DNA of 64,000 bases. Origin: an uncultured Lachnospiraceae bacterium. GTDB lineage: Bacteria; Bacillota; Clostridia; Lachnospirales; Lachnospiraceae. Made by a program: the position numbers and the translations under genes. Shown here piece by piece: positions 7,646 to 16,288 of the stretch; position 1 is the stretch's first letter, and each line of letters starts with the position of its first letter. Below the pieces are notes generated by a model. The model saw nothing but the letters and a program-made list of their open reading frames with translations. It did not search any database and was not told the origin of the DNA. The stretch is taken from assembly GCA_947628225.1 (NCBI GenBank), contig CANQYY010000003.1, positions 1-64,000 of the forward strand, in the 5' to 3' direction.

Positions 7646-9590
7646 AGAAATGACGGGCTACCCGCGCCTTTTTTGTAGGAATTATAAATTTGCTGCAAAG
7701 AGATTAGAGAAAAAAAAGAAAAAATCCTTGGATAAGGCGAAAGTGATAATTGAAGATTTGCGAAAAAATAGAAATTGGTCTTGGTATCGGGAATTAAGGT
7801 ATAGAAATGAGAATAATTTGGACAGTATTGCGCTTTTGTATAGGGGAATAGAAATTCCTTACAGAAAAATGTTTTCCAATATGGAGGCTTATGCAAAAGC
7901 GTTAAAAGTATACGGATTGGGAAAAGGGAAGGAGATTCCTATATGTATGTCTAATACGCCGGAATTTGTATACCTGCTGGGCGCTATTAGCATGATTGGA
8001 GCTGTTGCAAATATTTTTGGGGCGGATTTTGAAATTAATTATATTGGGGAAATTATTGAGAATTGTGACAGTGATATATTGTTTGTAGAAGATAATAATT
8101 ATAGCAAAATTTCAGAAATAGTTGCGACTACACATATAAGAAAAGTGGTGATGACTTCTCTAAGTGATTCGTTTATTGGAGGAAAAGATAAGTACGAATC
8201 ATATGATAGACCATACGCAGAACTGTTTACAAGCAAAGTGCATAAATACAAAACAGTTAAGGTGGATAGTCAAGAAGAAAATACGTCGACAGAGGCACTC
8301 TATATAATGGGAATTGATGATTTCGTGAAAAATGGAAAAGACTGTACGGAAGAATTAGTAGGGGATGTTAATCTTGATGATAAATTTACAGTTACTTATT
8401 CTAGCGGTACTACCAGCAATACGCCTAAGCCGATTATACATGCGGTGAGAAGTTTTAATGTTATAAGCCGTTTCCATGATCCGGAAGTCAATCATACGCC
8501 TTCTTATAAAATGTTTACTATGCAGGTTGCGATTCCTACATACTCAAGCACGGGATTGATATCCGGTATTTCGGATGCACTGACGCAGGGTTCTAAACTG
8601 GCACTTGAGCCGATTTATGATCCGAAATTTGTTGTTGACAGCTTGATAATTAATCGTCCCAGTTATTTGGATTATACCAGAAGTTTTTGGATAAGATTTG
8701 CAAAGGAGATTTTATATAATCCGAAATATGAAGGAATAAAGTTTCCGGAATTATTTGCGTGTTTTTCTGTCGGGGAACCCACAGAACTGGGAGAAGAGAA
8801 ATTGATAAATAGAGCACTTAAAAAAGTAAAAGCTGGCAGAAAACTAATACCACTTCCGTTTCCAATTGTAAAATTATCCATAGCAGGTGGAGATTGCGAG
8901 CATGGAGGTATTTTTTACAGATTATTTAGATCATATCATAACCATAACTTATTACATATTTTTAGTAGAGAACCTGCTGGAGTAGGTACCTTTGACTTAG
9001 TGGATGTCAGTATATTAGACGAAGAAGGAAATCATTGCGTACCATATCAGATGGGGAGATTGGTTGCAACATCGGAATTGGATATGATGGAATATAAAAA
9101 TAATCGGGTTGCAACGCAAAGATTTAGAATAACTGACTGTAATGGAAAGGAATATGGGGATTGTTTTGTTGATGCGTACCAAGATTCATCCGGATACTTT
9201 CATTTGAAGGGAAGAAGGGGAAACGGGGACAGTAGGCCATTGTATAAAATTTCTGACTGTATATTAAGAGATTACAAAAGAGTATTGTCCTGTGAAATTG
9301 TTGAGAATAACGGCCATTATATTGTACATGTTGAATTTCAACCATATATCAGAGATCCTCAAACGTCACTTATTTTGATTGACAGAAAGGGAAAAAAGAT
9401 TTTGGGAAAAGAAATTTCATCAAAGATTGTTTATAGGATTCATGGTTTTCAAGAATCATTTGCATTGACTCACAGTGGAAAACGTGACAAATCTGCAATT
9501 AAATTGGATAAAAGTGGTAGTTATGTGAAGGTGGTTTACAGAAATGGTAGCTCGGTAATAGAATCCTGGAATGGCGATATTAAAAAATAG
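7638..9590 (+). CDS. Divergent ANL-superfamily adenylate-forming enzyme (cluster member 1)
   Basis: A 650-aa AMP-binding protein overlapping the upstream membrane-protein gene by eight bases. The N-terminus has the cluster's TGYP motif (TGYPRLF). The P-loop (A3) is clear at about residues 252-266 as VTYSSGTTSNTPKP. Other core motifs are unusual: the A7 region that normally reads TGD appears as FVDAYQD before SSGYFHLKGRRGN, and no clear Y-G-x-T-E (A5) is visible, only SREPAGVG. The end has a Lys-containing stretch (SGKRDKSAIK) in the place of the A10 lysine. The loss of the TGD aspartate, which binds the AMP ribose, raises doubt about normal adenylation. It could be a specialised ligase or a non-catalytic partner of its paralogues. 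Confidence 0.75.
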   Translation: MNKEMTGYPRLFCRNYKFAAKRLEKKKKKSLDKAKVIIEDLRKNRNWSWYRELRYRNENNLDSIALLYRGIEIPYRKMFSNMEAYAKALKVYGLGKGKEIPICMSNTPEFVYLLGAISMIGAVANIFGADFEINYIGEIIENCDSDILFVEDNNYSKISEIVATTHIRKVVMTSLSDSFIGGKDKYESYDRPYAELFTSKVHKYKTVKVDSQEENTSTEALYIMGIDDFVKNGKDCTEELVGDVNLDDKFTVTYSSGTTSNTPKPIIHAVRSFNVISRFHDPEVNHTPSYKMFTMQVAIPTYSSTGLISGISDALTQGSKLALEPIYDPKFVVDSLIINRPSYLDYTRSFWIRFAKEILYNPKYEGIKFPELFACFSVGEPTELGEEKLINRALKKVKAGRKLIPLPFPIVKLSIAGGDCEHGGIFYRLFRSYHNHNLLHIFSREPAGVGTFDLVDVSILDEEGNHCVPYQMGRLVATSELDMMEYKNNRVATQRFRITDCNGKEYGDCFVDAYQDSSGYFHLKGRRGNGDSRPLYKISDCILRDYKRVLSCEIVENNGHYIVHVEFQPYIRDPQTSLILIDRKGKKILGKEISSKIVYRIHGFQESFALTHSGKRDKSAIKLDKSGSYVKVVYRNGSSVIESWNGDIKK

Positions 9591-9706
9591 GTAATTATTT
9601 TGCTTGCAATGACTTTGTAATTGTTAAAATTAACAGAACTACGTATGAAAAGAGCGAAACAATAGATTGTTCACCAAGATTTAAATGTTTGAGGAGGTTC
9701 AAAATA

Positions 9707-10146
9707 ATGGAACACGAATTTATTAACTACACATTGCTGAGCACGGGTAAAATTCATTCAATTAAAAGATTGTTGACAACTTTGCCAAATGACGAAGCTG
9801 AAATATTGGAAGAGAAAATTAAACGAGGAGAAAAAACAGGATATGCAACAATTGGCTGTCCATGGGAGAACTTTTACAGCAGCATAACCATGATTTGGTT
9901 GAAACTTGCTGTGCCGTGGGAATGCCAGATGTCGGACATAGTCAGGGGAGGATTCCGATTGTACATATCGTATTAAAGAAATCATGTGATAAAAAACATG
10001 AAATTGAAGAAGAAGTTAAATCACTATGCCAAAAAGAATTGCCGGAATATGCACAACCTGTTCACTTTCTATTTCAAGATAATTTACCTTTGACACCTAT
10101 TGGGAAAGTGGATTATCGAGCCTTGGAAAAAGAGGCGGAAAAGTAA
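9707..10146 (+). pseudogene. Internally deleted ANL-ligase gene (relic 1)
   Basis: The first part, from an ATG at 9707 with GAGGAGG, translates to a helix-rich N-terminus ending KTGYATIGCPWENFY, which matches the TGYPxxDxPWxKYY motif at the start of the other cluster enzymes. At about 9870 the homology jumps to the C-terminal ANL subdomain in another frame: LLQQHNHDLVETCCAVGMPD through the A10 motif PLTPIGKVDYRALE, stopping at 10146. Roughly 450-500 codons of the catalytic core are missing and the frames do not match. A freestanding C-terminal peptide from the ATG at 9862 is possible but has no convincing ribosome site. Confidence 0.75.
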
Positions 10147-10288
10147 AAAAAATCCATGCAACACATGCAATTAAGAATTTATCGTAGTGAATTGGAGAAT
10201 ATGATACATTATTTTGGGGTAAACATATGATTGCCGGATTGATAGAATTAAATTATTTAAACAACAACTATAGAAGGGGGAATTATAA

Positions 10289-12256
10289 GTGAGCGAAGAA
10301 AATTTGATTAAAACAGGATATCCACATATTGATAGGCCGTGGATGAAGTGGTATGACAAAGAAAGACTGCAAAGGATGCCCCCAAAAATGAATATACAAC
10401 AATATATTCGAAATGAAAATGTTGGAAGGGAACAGTTGACTGCTCGTACTTATTACGGTAAGAAGACAACTTATGGTGAAATGTTTCAAAAACAGGATGA
10501 AGCTTCACGCGTGTTTTCAGAATTGGGAGTGAAGAAACAAGATCGAATTATGTATCTTGTTCCTAATATTCCGGAGAGTGGGGATTTATGGCTAGGAGCA
10601 GCTCAAATCGGAGCAATCTCAGATTTTGTGGATCCTAGACCGGATAGTATGGATTTAAAAGCTAATTCAAAAAAAGTTTTGGAATTAATTAAAGGTGAAA
10701 AGGCTAAATACTTGGTTGCCATTGACCAAGCATATTTAGGAATACTCAAACCAATTGAAAATGAAATTAAAGATTTAGGTATTGAAAAAATCATTACTTT
10801 ATCAGCAAATGATTCAATGGATTTAAGTGGGAAAATTAATTATTTGCTTGATGTCATCAATTATAATGCAATACGGAATGAGAAATTGAAAGGTACAACT
10901 GTCAAAAAATTAAAGTGGTATCAAGCATTGAAAACTAAAATACAATCGTTGAAAAAAATGGATGAGTTATATAAAAAAGCTGTGAAGACCTCTCCGTTAG
11001 AAATCCTCTCTTACAGTGAGTTAGTAAAAGAATGTAAAAGTTCTTTCCGATCTGTTTATGAAGAGAATTTAGTCCAATACATAGGCCATACATCCGGAAC
11101 AAGCGGAAGTAAGCCAAAGCCAATTCCAGTAACAAATGAGGAGGCAATTTCCGCAGTGGAGCAAATCAGATCAGGGGAACTATCATTACCACCTAGAACC
11201 AAAGTGCTTCATGTATTACCATTTTTTGCGCCATTTGGAGCTTACAATAATTTCCTTTCTGACTGTTCTACAGGATGTAACCATATAGAAGTTCCAGAGT
11301 TTGAAATCAGTGAGTTTGCTTACTTGATTAAGAAATATCGTCCTAATGCTATTTTGGGAACTCCGGCATGGCTGTCAAAATTACCGGACTGTAAATATTT
11401 AAAAGGTATTGATTTGTCATGTGTTGAAAAAATCGGTTATGGCGGTGATTCTATGGATCCAGAAGATGAAGAAAGGCTGAATACATGGTTAAGAGTTCGT
11501 GGAAGCAAGGCTGTGATTGAAAAAGGACATGGAATGAGTGAATACTGTGGCGTGGGAGCATATGCGCAAAAGGATTATAATAAATTAGGATCTATCGGAA
11601 TTCCCATGCCAGATACGATTTATACAATTGTTGATCCCGAAAACGAAGACGATTTAGTTCCTTTAAAATTTAAGGACGATGAAGAAAGACTAAAAGGGGA
11701 ATTAGTTGTATCCAGCGATGCGGTAACGAGTGGGAAATTGGATGGGAAAATAATCGTCCCCCATTATACAATGGATAATTTAGATTGTATTAGAACAAGA
11801 GATTTGGTGGAAATGGACAGGGACGGGATTTTTTACCATGTGGATCGTAAAGATCGTGCATTCACGCGTTTCGATGGATATAAAGTAATACCAGCAAAAG
11901 TTGAAGATGCCATTGTGAAAAATGAAAAAGTCAAATATGCAAAGGTAGTTCCATATTTTAGTGAAGGTCATAATGGAAATATGCCAATATGTCATTTGGT
12001 TTTACATGAAAATATCACTTCTAAAGATGATAAAAAGAAGATAGTTCAGGAAATTGTTAATAAACAAATCATCGGAAATCCTGAAATGTCTTCCAGACAG
12101 ATTCCGACTAAATTTAAATTTAGGGAAGAATTGCCACTTAGTAAAAATAGTAAAGTCGACTTTGTTGAACTTACTAATGAAGCCTTGACAGGAGAAGAAA
12201 TTAATGTCGATATTCATGAGACAAATTTGGCGGTTGAAGGTATTACAGTATATTAG
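10289..12256 (+). CDS. ANL-superfamily adenylate-forming enzyme (cluster member 2)
   Basis: A 655-aa protein with a GTG start at 10289 behind GAAGGGGG. The N-terminal motif TGYPHIDRPWMKWY is the clearest form of the cluster signature. Core motifs: A3 HTSGTSGSKPKP (about 267-278), A5 GHGMSEYCG (about 413), A7 with TRD instead of TGD (TRDLVEMDRDG, about 504; Asp kept), A8 VDRKDRAFTRFDGYKVIP, and A10 LPLSKNSKVDF with the catalytic-type Lys near 620. It is longer than a typical acyl-CoA ligase because of an insertion at about 190-240 (rich in Lys and Tyr) before A3. Substrate is unknown; fatty acid, amino acid and aryl acid all remain open. Confidence 0.8.
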   Translation: MSEENLIKTGYPHIDRPWMKWYDKERLQRMPPKMNIQQYIRNENVGREQLTARTYYGKKTTYGEMFQKQDEASRVFSELGVKKQDRIMYLVPNIPESGDLWLGAAQIGAISDFVDPRPDSMDLKANSKKVLELIKGEKAKYLVAIDQAYLGILKPIENEIKDLGIEKIITLSANDSMDLSGKINYLLDVINYNAIRNEKLKGTTVKKLKWYQALKTKIQSLKKMDELYKKAVKTSPLEILSYSELVKECKSSFRSVYEENLVQYIGHTSGTSGSKPKPIPVTNEEAISAVEQIRSGELSLPPRTKVLHVLPFFAPFGAYNNFLSDCSTGCNHIEVPEFEISEFAYLIKKYRPNAILGTPAWLSKLPDCKYLKGIDLSCVEKIGYGGDSMDPEDEERLNTWLRVRGSKAVIEKGHGMSEYCGVGAYAQKDYNKLGSIGIPMPDTIYTIVDPENEDDLVPLKFKDDEERLKGELVVSSDAVTSGKLDGKIIVPHYTMDNLDCIRTRDLVEMDRDGIFYHVDRKDRAFTRFDGYKVIPAKVEDAIVKNEKVKYAKVVPYFSEGHNGNMPICHLVLHENITSKDDKKKIVQEIVNKQIIGNPEMSSRQIPTKFKFREELPLSKNSKVDFVELTNEALTGEEINVDIHETNLAVEGITVY

Positions 12257-12478
12257 TTTACAAAATAGAGGAGGCCTGATAGATTTTCTCCGCCTTGTCG
12301 GTCTTGGGAGTACGAAGGGGATCATTGCCGAACTCTTTGATGAGGATGGGATTTACGGCACTGACAAAGATGACTGCGTAAAACGAATGCTGCGAATGAG
12401 GGCTGGTTGGATGGATAATTCCTTACTGGCCGTAAGGGGTAATAACCATAAATATATTGTAGTAGGAGGAGATTTAAA
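12257..12478. other. Intergenic insert of foreign-looking sequence
   Basis: About 170 bases from 12270 to 12445 are visibly richer in G and C than the flanking ANL genes. One forward frame stays open across them, including FDEDGIYGTDKDD and RMRAGWMDNSLLA, and runs on into the next gene's start in a different frame. It has no plausible start or ribosome site of its own and I do not recognise the family. It is probably a fragment of an unrelated gene that landed between two ANL genes. The ribosome site of the next gene (GTAGGAGGAG, 12462-12471) lies at its end. Confidence 0.4.
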
Positions 12479-14275
12479 ATGGTTACGAAAACTGCAGAAA
12501 GAAATCATAATGTACATTTGCGAAATATTTTAACGGGGAAAGAACCTGGGAAGTTAACAGGTAAACCTAATTTAGATAAGCCACATTTGAAATATTATCC
12601 AGAAGAGGCATTATTAGAGGACTTACCTCAAAATACAATGTATGGATATTTATATGAAAAAAATAAAACGAATATGTTGGATATAGCAATGGTATTTGAC
12701 ATTGGTACAAGTCAAAAAGAAATAACTTATAAGGAACTATTTGAGCAGATTGATAATTTGGCGGAAAATTTATTGGCAAGAGGTATTGAAAACAATGATA
12801 AAGTAGCGCTTTGCTTTGCTAACACTCCAGAATCTGTATATTTAATATATGCCCTAAATAAAATAGGGGCAGTGGCTTGTTTGATTGATCCTAGAATTAC
12901 TTCAAAAGCGTTGGAGAGGGATTTAAAAGAATTGAGCGTGAAAATGTTTATTGGTATTCAGGAGGTTTATAATACCTTTTTAGAGGCAAATGAAAATGTT
13001 GGAATAAAGGATTATATTTTTGTTTCAACGCTGAATTCTATAGACAAGAAAGCGATAAAAGTGTTATATACATTGCAAAATGTAAAGGAAAACAATGTAT
13101 CACACAGTTTCAATACTAAGTGGAAAAGTGTTTGTAAACATATGAATAATAAAAGTACATATCCTCCGTATAGTTTGGACAAATTAGCAGTTATTTCATA
13201 TACAGGCGGAACGACTGGTGTCCACAAGGGGGTTCTATTATCAAATGATGCATTGAATATATTAGTACATTCTCATAAATATATTATGGGGGATGTGGGA
13301 CGAGGAGATCGATTTATGGACATATTACCCCAATTTATGATATATGGGATTTTTTCGTTGCATTTGGCACTTTGCATGGGGTTAAAAACATATCTCTTAA
13401 TTGATTCATCACCTAAAAACTTTGTGGATAATTTGATAAGAATCAATCCAGCAATGGTATTTGGTGGGCCAGTGCATTGGGAGACATTGATAGACAACCC
13501 TAAACTTACTTCTAATTGCCTATCTAATATGAAATCTCCCGTTTCTGGCGGGGAAAAATTACCTCTTTCGAAAGAGAAGATTTTAGATGATGTTTTAATT
13601 AAGGCAGGATCACAAGGCTGTATGTGCAATGGCTATGGTGCTTCGGAACTTGGAGGTTCAGTGACTCTAAAACTTGGAAAACAAAGTGCTGCAGGAACAG
13701 TTGGCAAATTACATGTTTTTGACAACGCCAAAATAGTATCACCAGATACAGGAGAAGAATTATCGTATAATGAAGTTGGAGAATTGTATATAACTACTCC
13801 TTCTTTGATGCTAGGATATTTCAAACGAGAATCAGAAGAAGAAAAAGCAATAGTTAAAGATCAAGACGGTGTTCGTTGGTTTGTGACCGGTGATTTGGCT
13901 AAAATTGATGAAAATGGTGATATCGAAATAACTGGAAGAAGAAAAAGGTTGTTCGTTTGTGGATTAAATAATGTATATCCACCGGAAATGGAAGAATTGA
14001 TTAATACAATCCCTAACGTAAAAAGTTGTGTTGTTGTGAATGTCCCTGATCGTGAGTTTAGAGAAGTACCTAAGGTGCATATGGTATTAGAAAATGATAC
14101 GGAGGAAAGTCGTACAACGGTAATAAAGCTTGTTAAAAAATGTATTTCTGAAAATATAGGGAAAGAAGTTCTTCCTCGTTATTATGAATTCCATGCAGAA
14201 TTATTACACACACCTAATGGAAAGATAGATTTCGAAGGTATTAGAAAACAAGATATGAAAAAAATGAGTGATTGA
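12479..14275 (+). CDS. ANL-superfamily adenylate-forming enzyme (cluster member 3)
   Basis: A 598-aa enzyme with the most canonical motif set of the cluster. The N-terminal signature is TGKPNLDKPHLKYY. A3 ISYTGGTTGVHKG (about 239-251), A5 NGYGASELGG (about 383), A7 FVTGDLAKIDENGD (about 468), A8 ITGRRKRLFVCGLNNVYP, and A10 LLHTPNGKIDF (about 575, catalytic-type Lys). It should form acyl-AMP and transfer it to CoA or a carrier thiol. Start is set by GTAGGAGGAG. It is in the same orientation as, and within 230 bases of, its neighbours, consistent with one long transcript. Confidence 0.85.
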   Translation: MVTKTAERNHNVHLRNILTGKEPGKLTGKPNLDKPHLKYYPEEALLEDLPQNTMYGYLYEKNKTNMLDIAMVFDIGTSQKEITYKELFEQIDNLAENLLARGIENNDKVALCFANTPESVYLIYALNKIGAVACLIDPRITSKALERDLKELSVKMFIGIQEVYNTFLEANENVGIKDYIFVSTLNSIDKKAIKVLYTLQNVKENNVSHSFNTKWKSVCKHMNNKSTYPPYSLDKLAVISYTGGTTGVHKGVLLSNDALNILVHSHKYIMGDVGRGDRFMDILPQFMIYGIFSLHLALCMGLKTYLLIDSSPKNFVDNLIRINPAMVFGGPVHWETLIDNPKLTSNCLSNMKSPVSGGEKLPLSKEKILDDVLIKAGSQGCMCNGYGASELGGSVTLKLGKQSAAGTVGKLHVFDNAKIVSPDTGEELSYNEVGELYITTPSLMLGYFKRESEEEKAIVKDQDGVRWFVTGDLAKIDENGDIEITGRRKRLFVCGLNNVYPPEMEELINTIPNVKSCVVVNVPDREFREVPKVHMVLENDTEESRTTVIKLVKKCISENIGKEVLPRYYEFHAELLHTPNGKIDFEGIRKQDMKKMSD

Positions 14276-14410
14276 CTTCCGTATCCATTTAACGATAAGT
14301 TTTTGTTCTTTCAGTCAGATTAAAGAGGTAGAGGTTAGAAGAGGTAATAAGAAGTATGGGCAAACCAGTGGACGGAAAAGATAAGTGTTAAGAATGGAGA
14401 GTGATTATTT

Positions 14411-16213
14411 ATGAAAAATAATGTTTGGAGAGAAAAACCAATAAAGAAATTTGATACTGAAAAAACGATGTATCAATTAGTCACTGATGAAGCTGAAAAT
14501 GATTTGGACTTGGATGCAACTGGTTTTATGGGGGCTACTATGACATATAAAGAATTATTTGAATCTGCTGATGATTTAGCCAATTCATTTGCAGCTATGG
14601 GAGTAAAAGAAGGAGACAATATAGCAATTTTAACTATATGTATGCCTTTAGTACAACAATGCCTATTATCTTTAAGTAAAATTGGTGCTACTATGTCATG
14701 GATTGATTTAAGAGCTAAAGAAAAAGATCTAATTAATTACATAAATAATGGTAAGTGCAAAGTTGTAGTTGTATTTGAGGATTTATTGCCTATAGTTGAA
14801 AAAATAGCAGATGATATTAGTTCAGAAAGAGTAGTAGTATGTTCACCAAAGGACTATTTAAATCCAGTAGTAAAAATTCTTGCAAATTTGAAAGATAAAA
14901 AAGAAGGAAAGAAAATTATCATTCCAAATGACAATAAGTTTGTTAAATTTTCTGATTTTATTAAAGAAGGAAAACATACAGTAAATGTAAGTCCTATTGA
15001 TTTTAAAAAAGATAGGCATTCACTTATAGTTCAATCAAGTGGAAGTACAGGAAAATCTAAACAAATAGTTCATACTGAATATAATTTTAATTCAGAAGTA
15101 CAAAAAATGGCATATTCAGATTTACCTTTTTATAAGGGAAATACAATGTATGTAGCAGTTCCCCCATTTATAATATATGGTCTTGGAAATTCAATTTATA
15201 GTAGTATGGTATTTACAATGAAAGCAGAAATGACACCATTTGTTGATGAAAATACTGTATATAATGATTTGGGGAAATTTGATCTGCCTTTAGCAGCACC
15301 ATTACATTATAGATATATATATGAACAAATAAAGAAATTAAAAAGTAATATTGATAGAATGCAAAATTATAATGATAAAAATTCTAAAAATGAGCTAAAA
15401 AAGAATTTAAAAGAGTTAAATAGAGTATTAAAAGGAATAGATAGAGTAAAGGCTTTCGTTTCAGGTGGAGATAAGATTAGTGCAGAAGAATTAATTGAAA
15501 TGCAACAATTATTTGATAAATCTATTGTTAATGGTTATGGAAATAATGAATGTTTAGGAGCAACAATTGTCTCTCCATTATTTGCAAATAAGCCAGGAAG
15601 TATTGGAGTTCCAGTGAAAGGGGTTGACATTAAAATAGTTAATCCAGAAACCGGTGAAACTCTAAAAGATGGTGAACTTGGAGAATTATATGTTTCATCT
15701 GACAATTTATTTATTGAATATTTAAATAACGAAGAAGAAACAAAGAAGATTAAGGAGATAGATGAGAATAACAAACAATGGGTTAAGACTGGAGATTTAT
15801 GTATAGTTGATCCAGAAGGATATATAATTCCTAAAGGGAGAAACAGGAGACTAATAAAAAAAGAAGCATTTAAAATTGCACCAGACACTATTGAGGATGT
15901 TATATTATCTTTACCTTATGTAAAAGAATGTGTAGTTGTTGGTGTAGATGATGAAAAATCAGTAAGTGTCCCCATGGCTTTTATAGAATTAAAAAGCAAT
16001 TTATCTATAAATGGTGTATATGCTGAAATTAAAACATTATGTGAAGAAGAACTACCAGATTATGAAGTGCCATCTTATTTTGAACAAATTGAAAAAATGC
16101 CATATACTTCAAATGGGAAATACGATTTTAGAAAACTAGAAGAGTTAGGTAATAAAAAAATAAATGAACAAAAAGAAAAAACCGAATTGGACTGCGTTGA
16201 AACAGACACATAA
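14411..16213 (+). CDS. ANL-superfamily adenylate-forming enzyme (cluster member 4)
   Basis: A 600-aa enzyme lacking the TGYP N-terminal signature and starting almost directly with the ANL core. Motifs: A3 VQSSGSTGKSK (about 206-216), A5 NGYGNNECLG (about 374), A7 VKTGDLCIVDPEG (about 458), A8 PKGRNRRLIKKEAFKIAP, A10 PYTSNGKYDF (about 570). A Lys/Asn-rich helical insertion (about 305-345) sits between A4 and A5. Codon use is strongly A/T-biased compared with member 6 and with the core genes of the window, suggesting a separate origin by transfer. Likely an acyl- or aminoacyl-adenylating ligase; substrate unknown. Confidence 0.82.
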   Translation: MKNNVWREKPIKKFDTEKTMYQLVTDEAENDLDLDATGFMGATMTYKELFESADDLANSFAAMGVKEGDNIAILTICMPLVQQCLLSLSKIGATMSWIDLRAKEKDLINYINNGKCKVVVVFEDLLPIVEKIADDISSERVVVCSPKDYLNPVVKILANLKDKKEGKKIIIPNDNKFVKFSDFIKEGKHTVNVSPIDFKKDRHSLIVQSSGSTGKSKQIVHTEYNFNSEVQKMAYSDLPFYKGNTMYVAVPPFIIYGLGNSIYSSMVFTMKAEMTPFVDENTVYNDLGKFDLPLAAPLHYRYIYEQIKKLKSNIDRMQNYNDKNSKNELKKNLKELNRVLKGIDRVKAFVSGGDKISAEELIEMQQLFDKSIVNGYGNNECLGATIVSPLFANKPGSIGVPVKGVDIKIVNPETGETLKDGELGELYVSSDNLFIEYLNNEEETKKIKEIDENNKQWVKTGDLCIVDPEGYIIPKGRNRRLIKKEAFKIAPDTIEDVILSLPYVKECVVVGVDDEKSVSVPMAFIELKSNLSINGVYAEIKTLCEEELPDYEVPSYFEQIEKMPYTSNGKYDFRKLEELGNKKINEQKEKTELDCVETDT

Positions 16214-16288
16214 AGATTAATGCCGTAACACGAAAATGTAAGGGTGTAAAAACACTATACATATTTAAATAGTTGATTAGGAGGGCTT

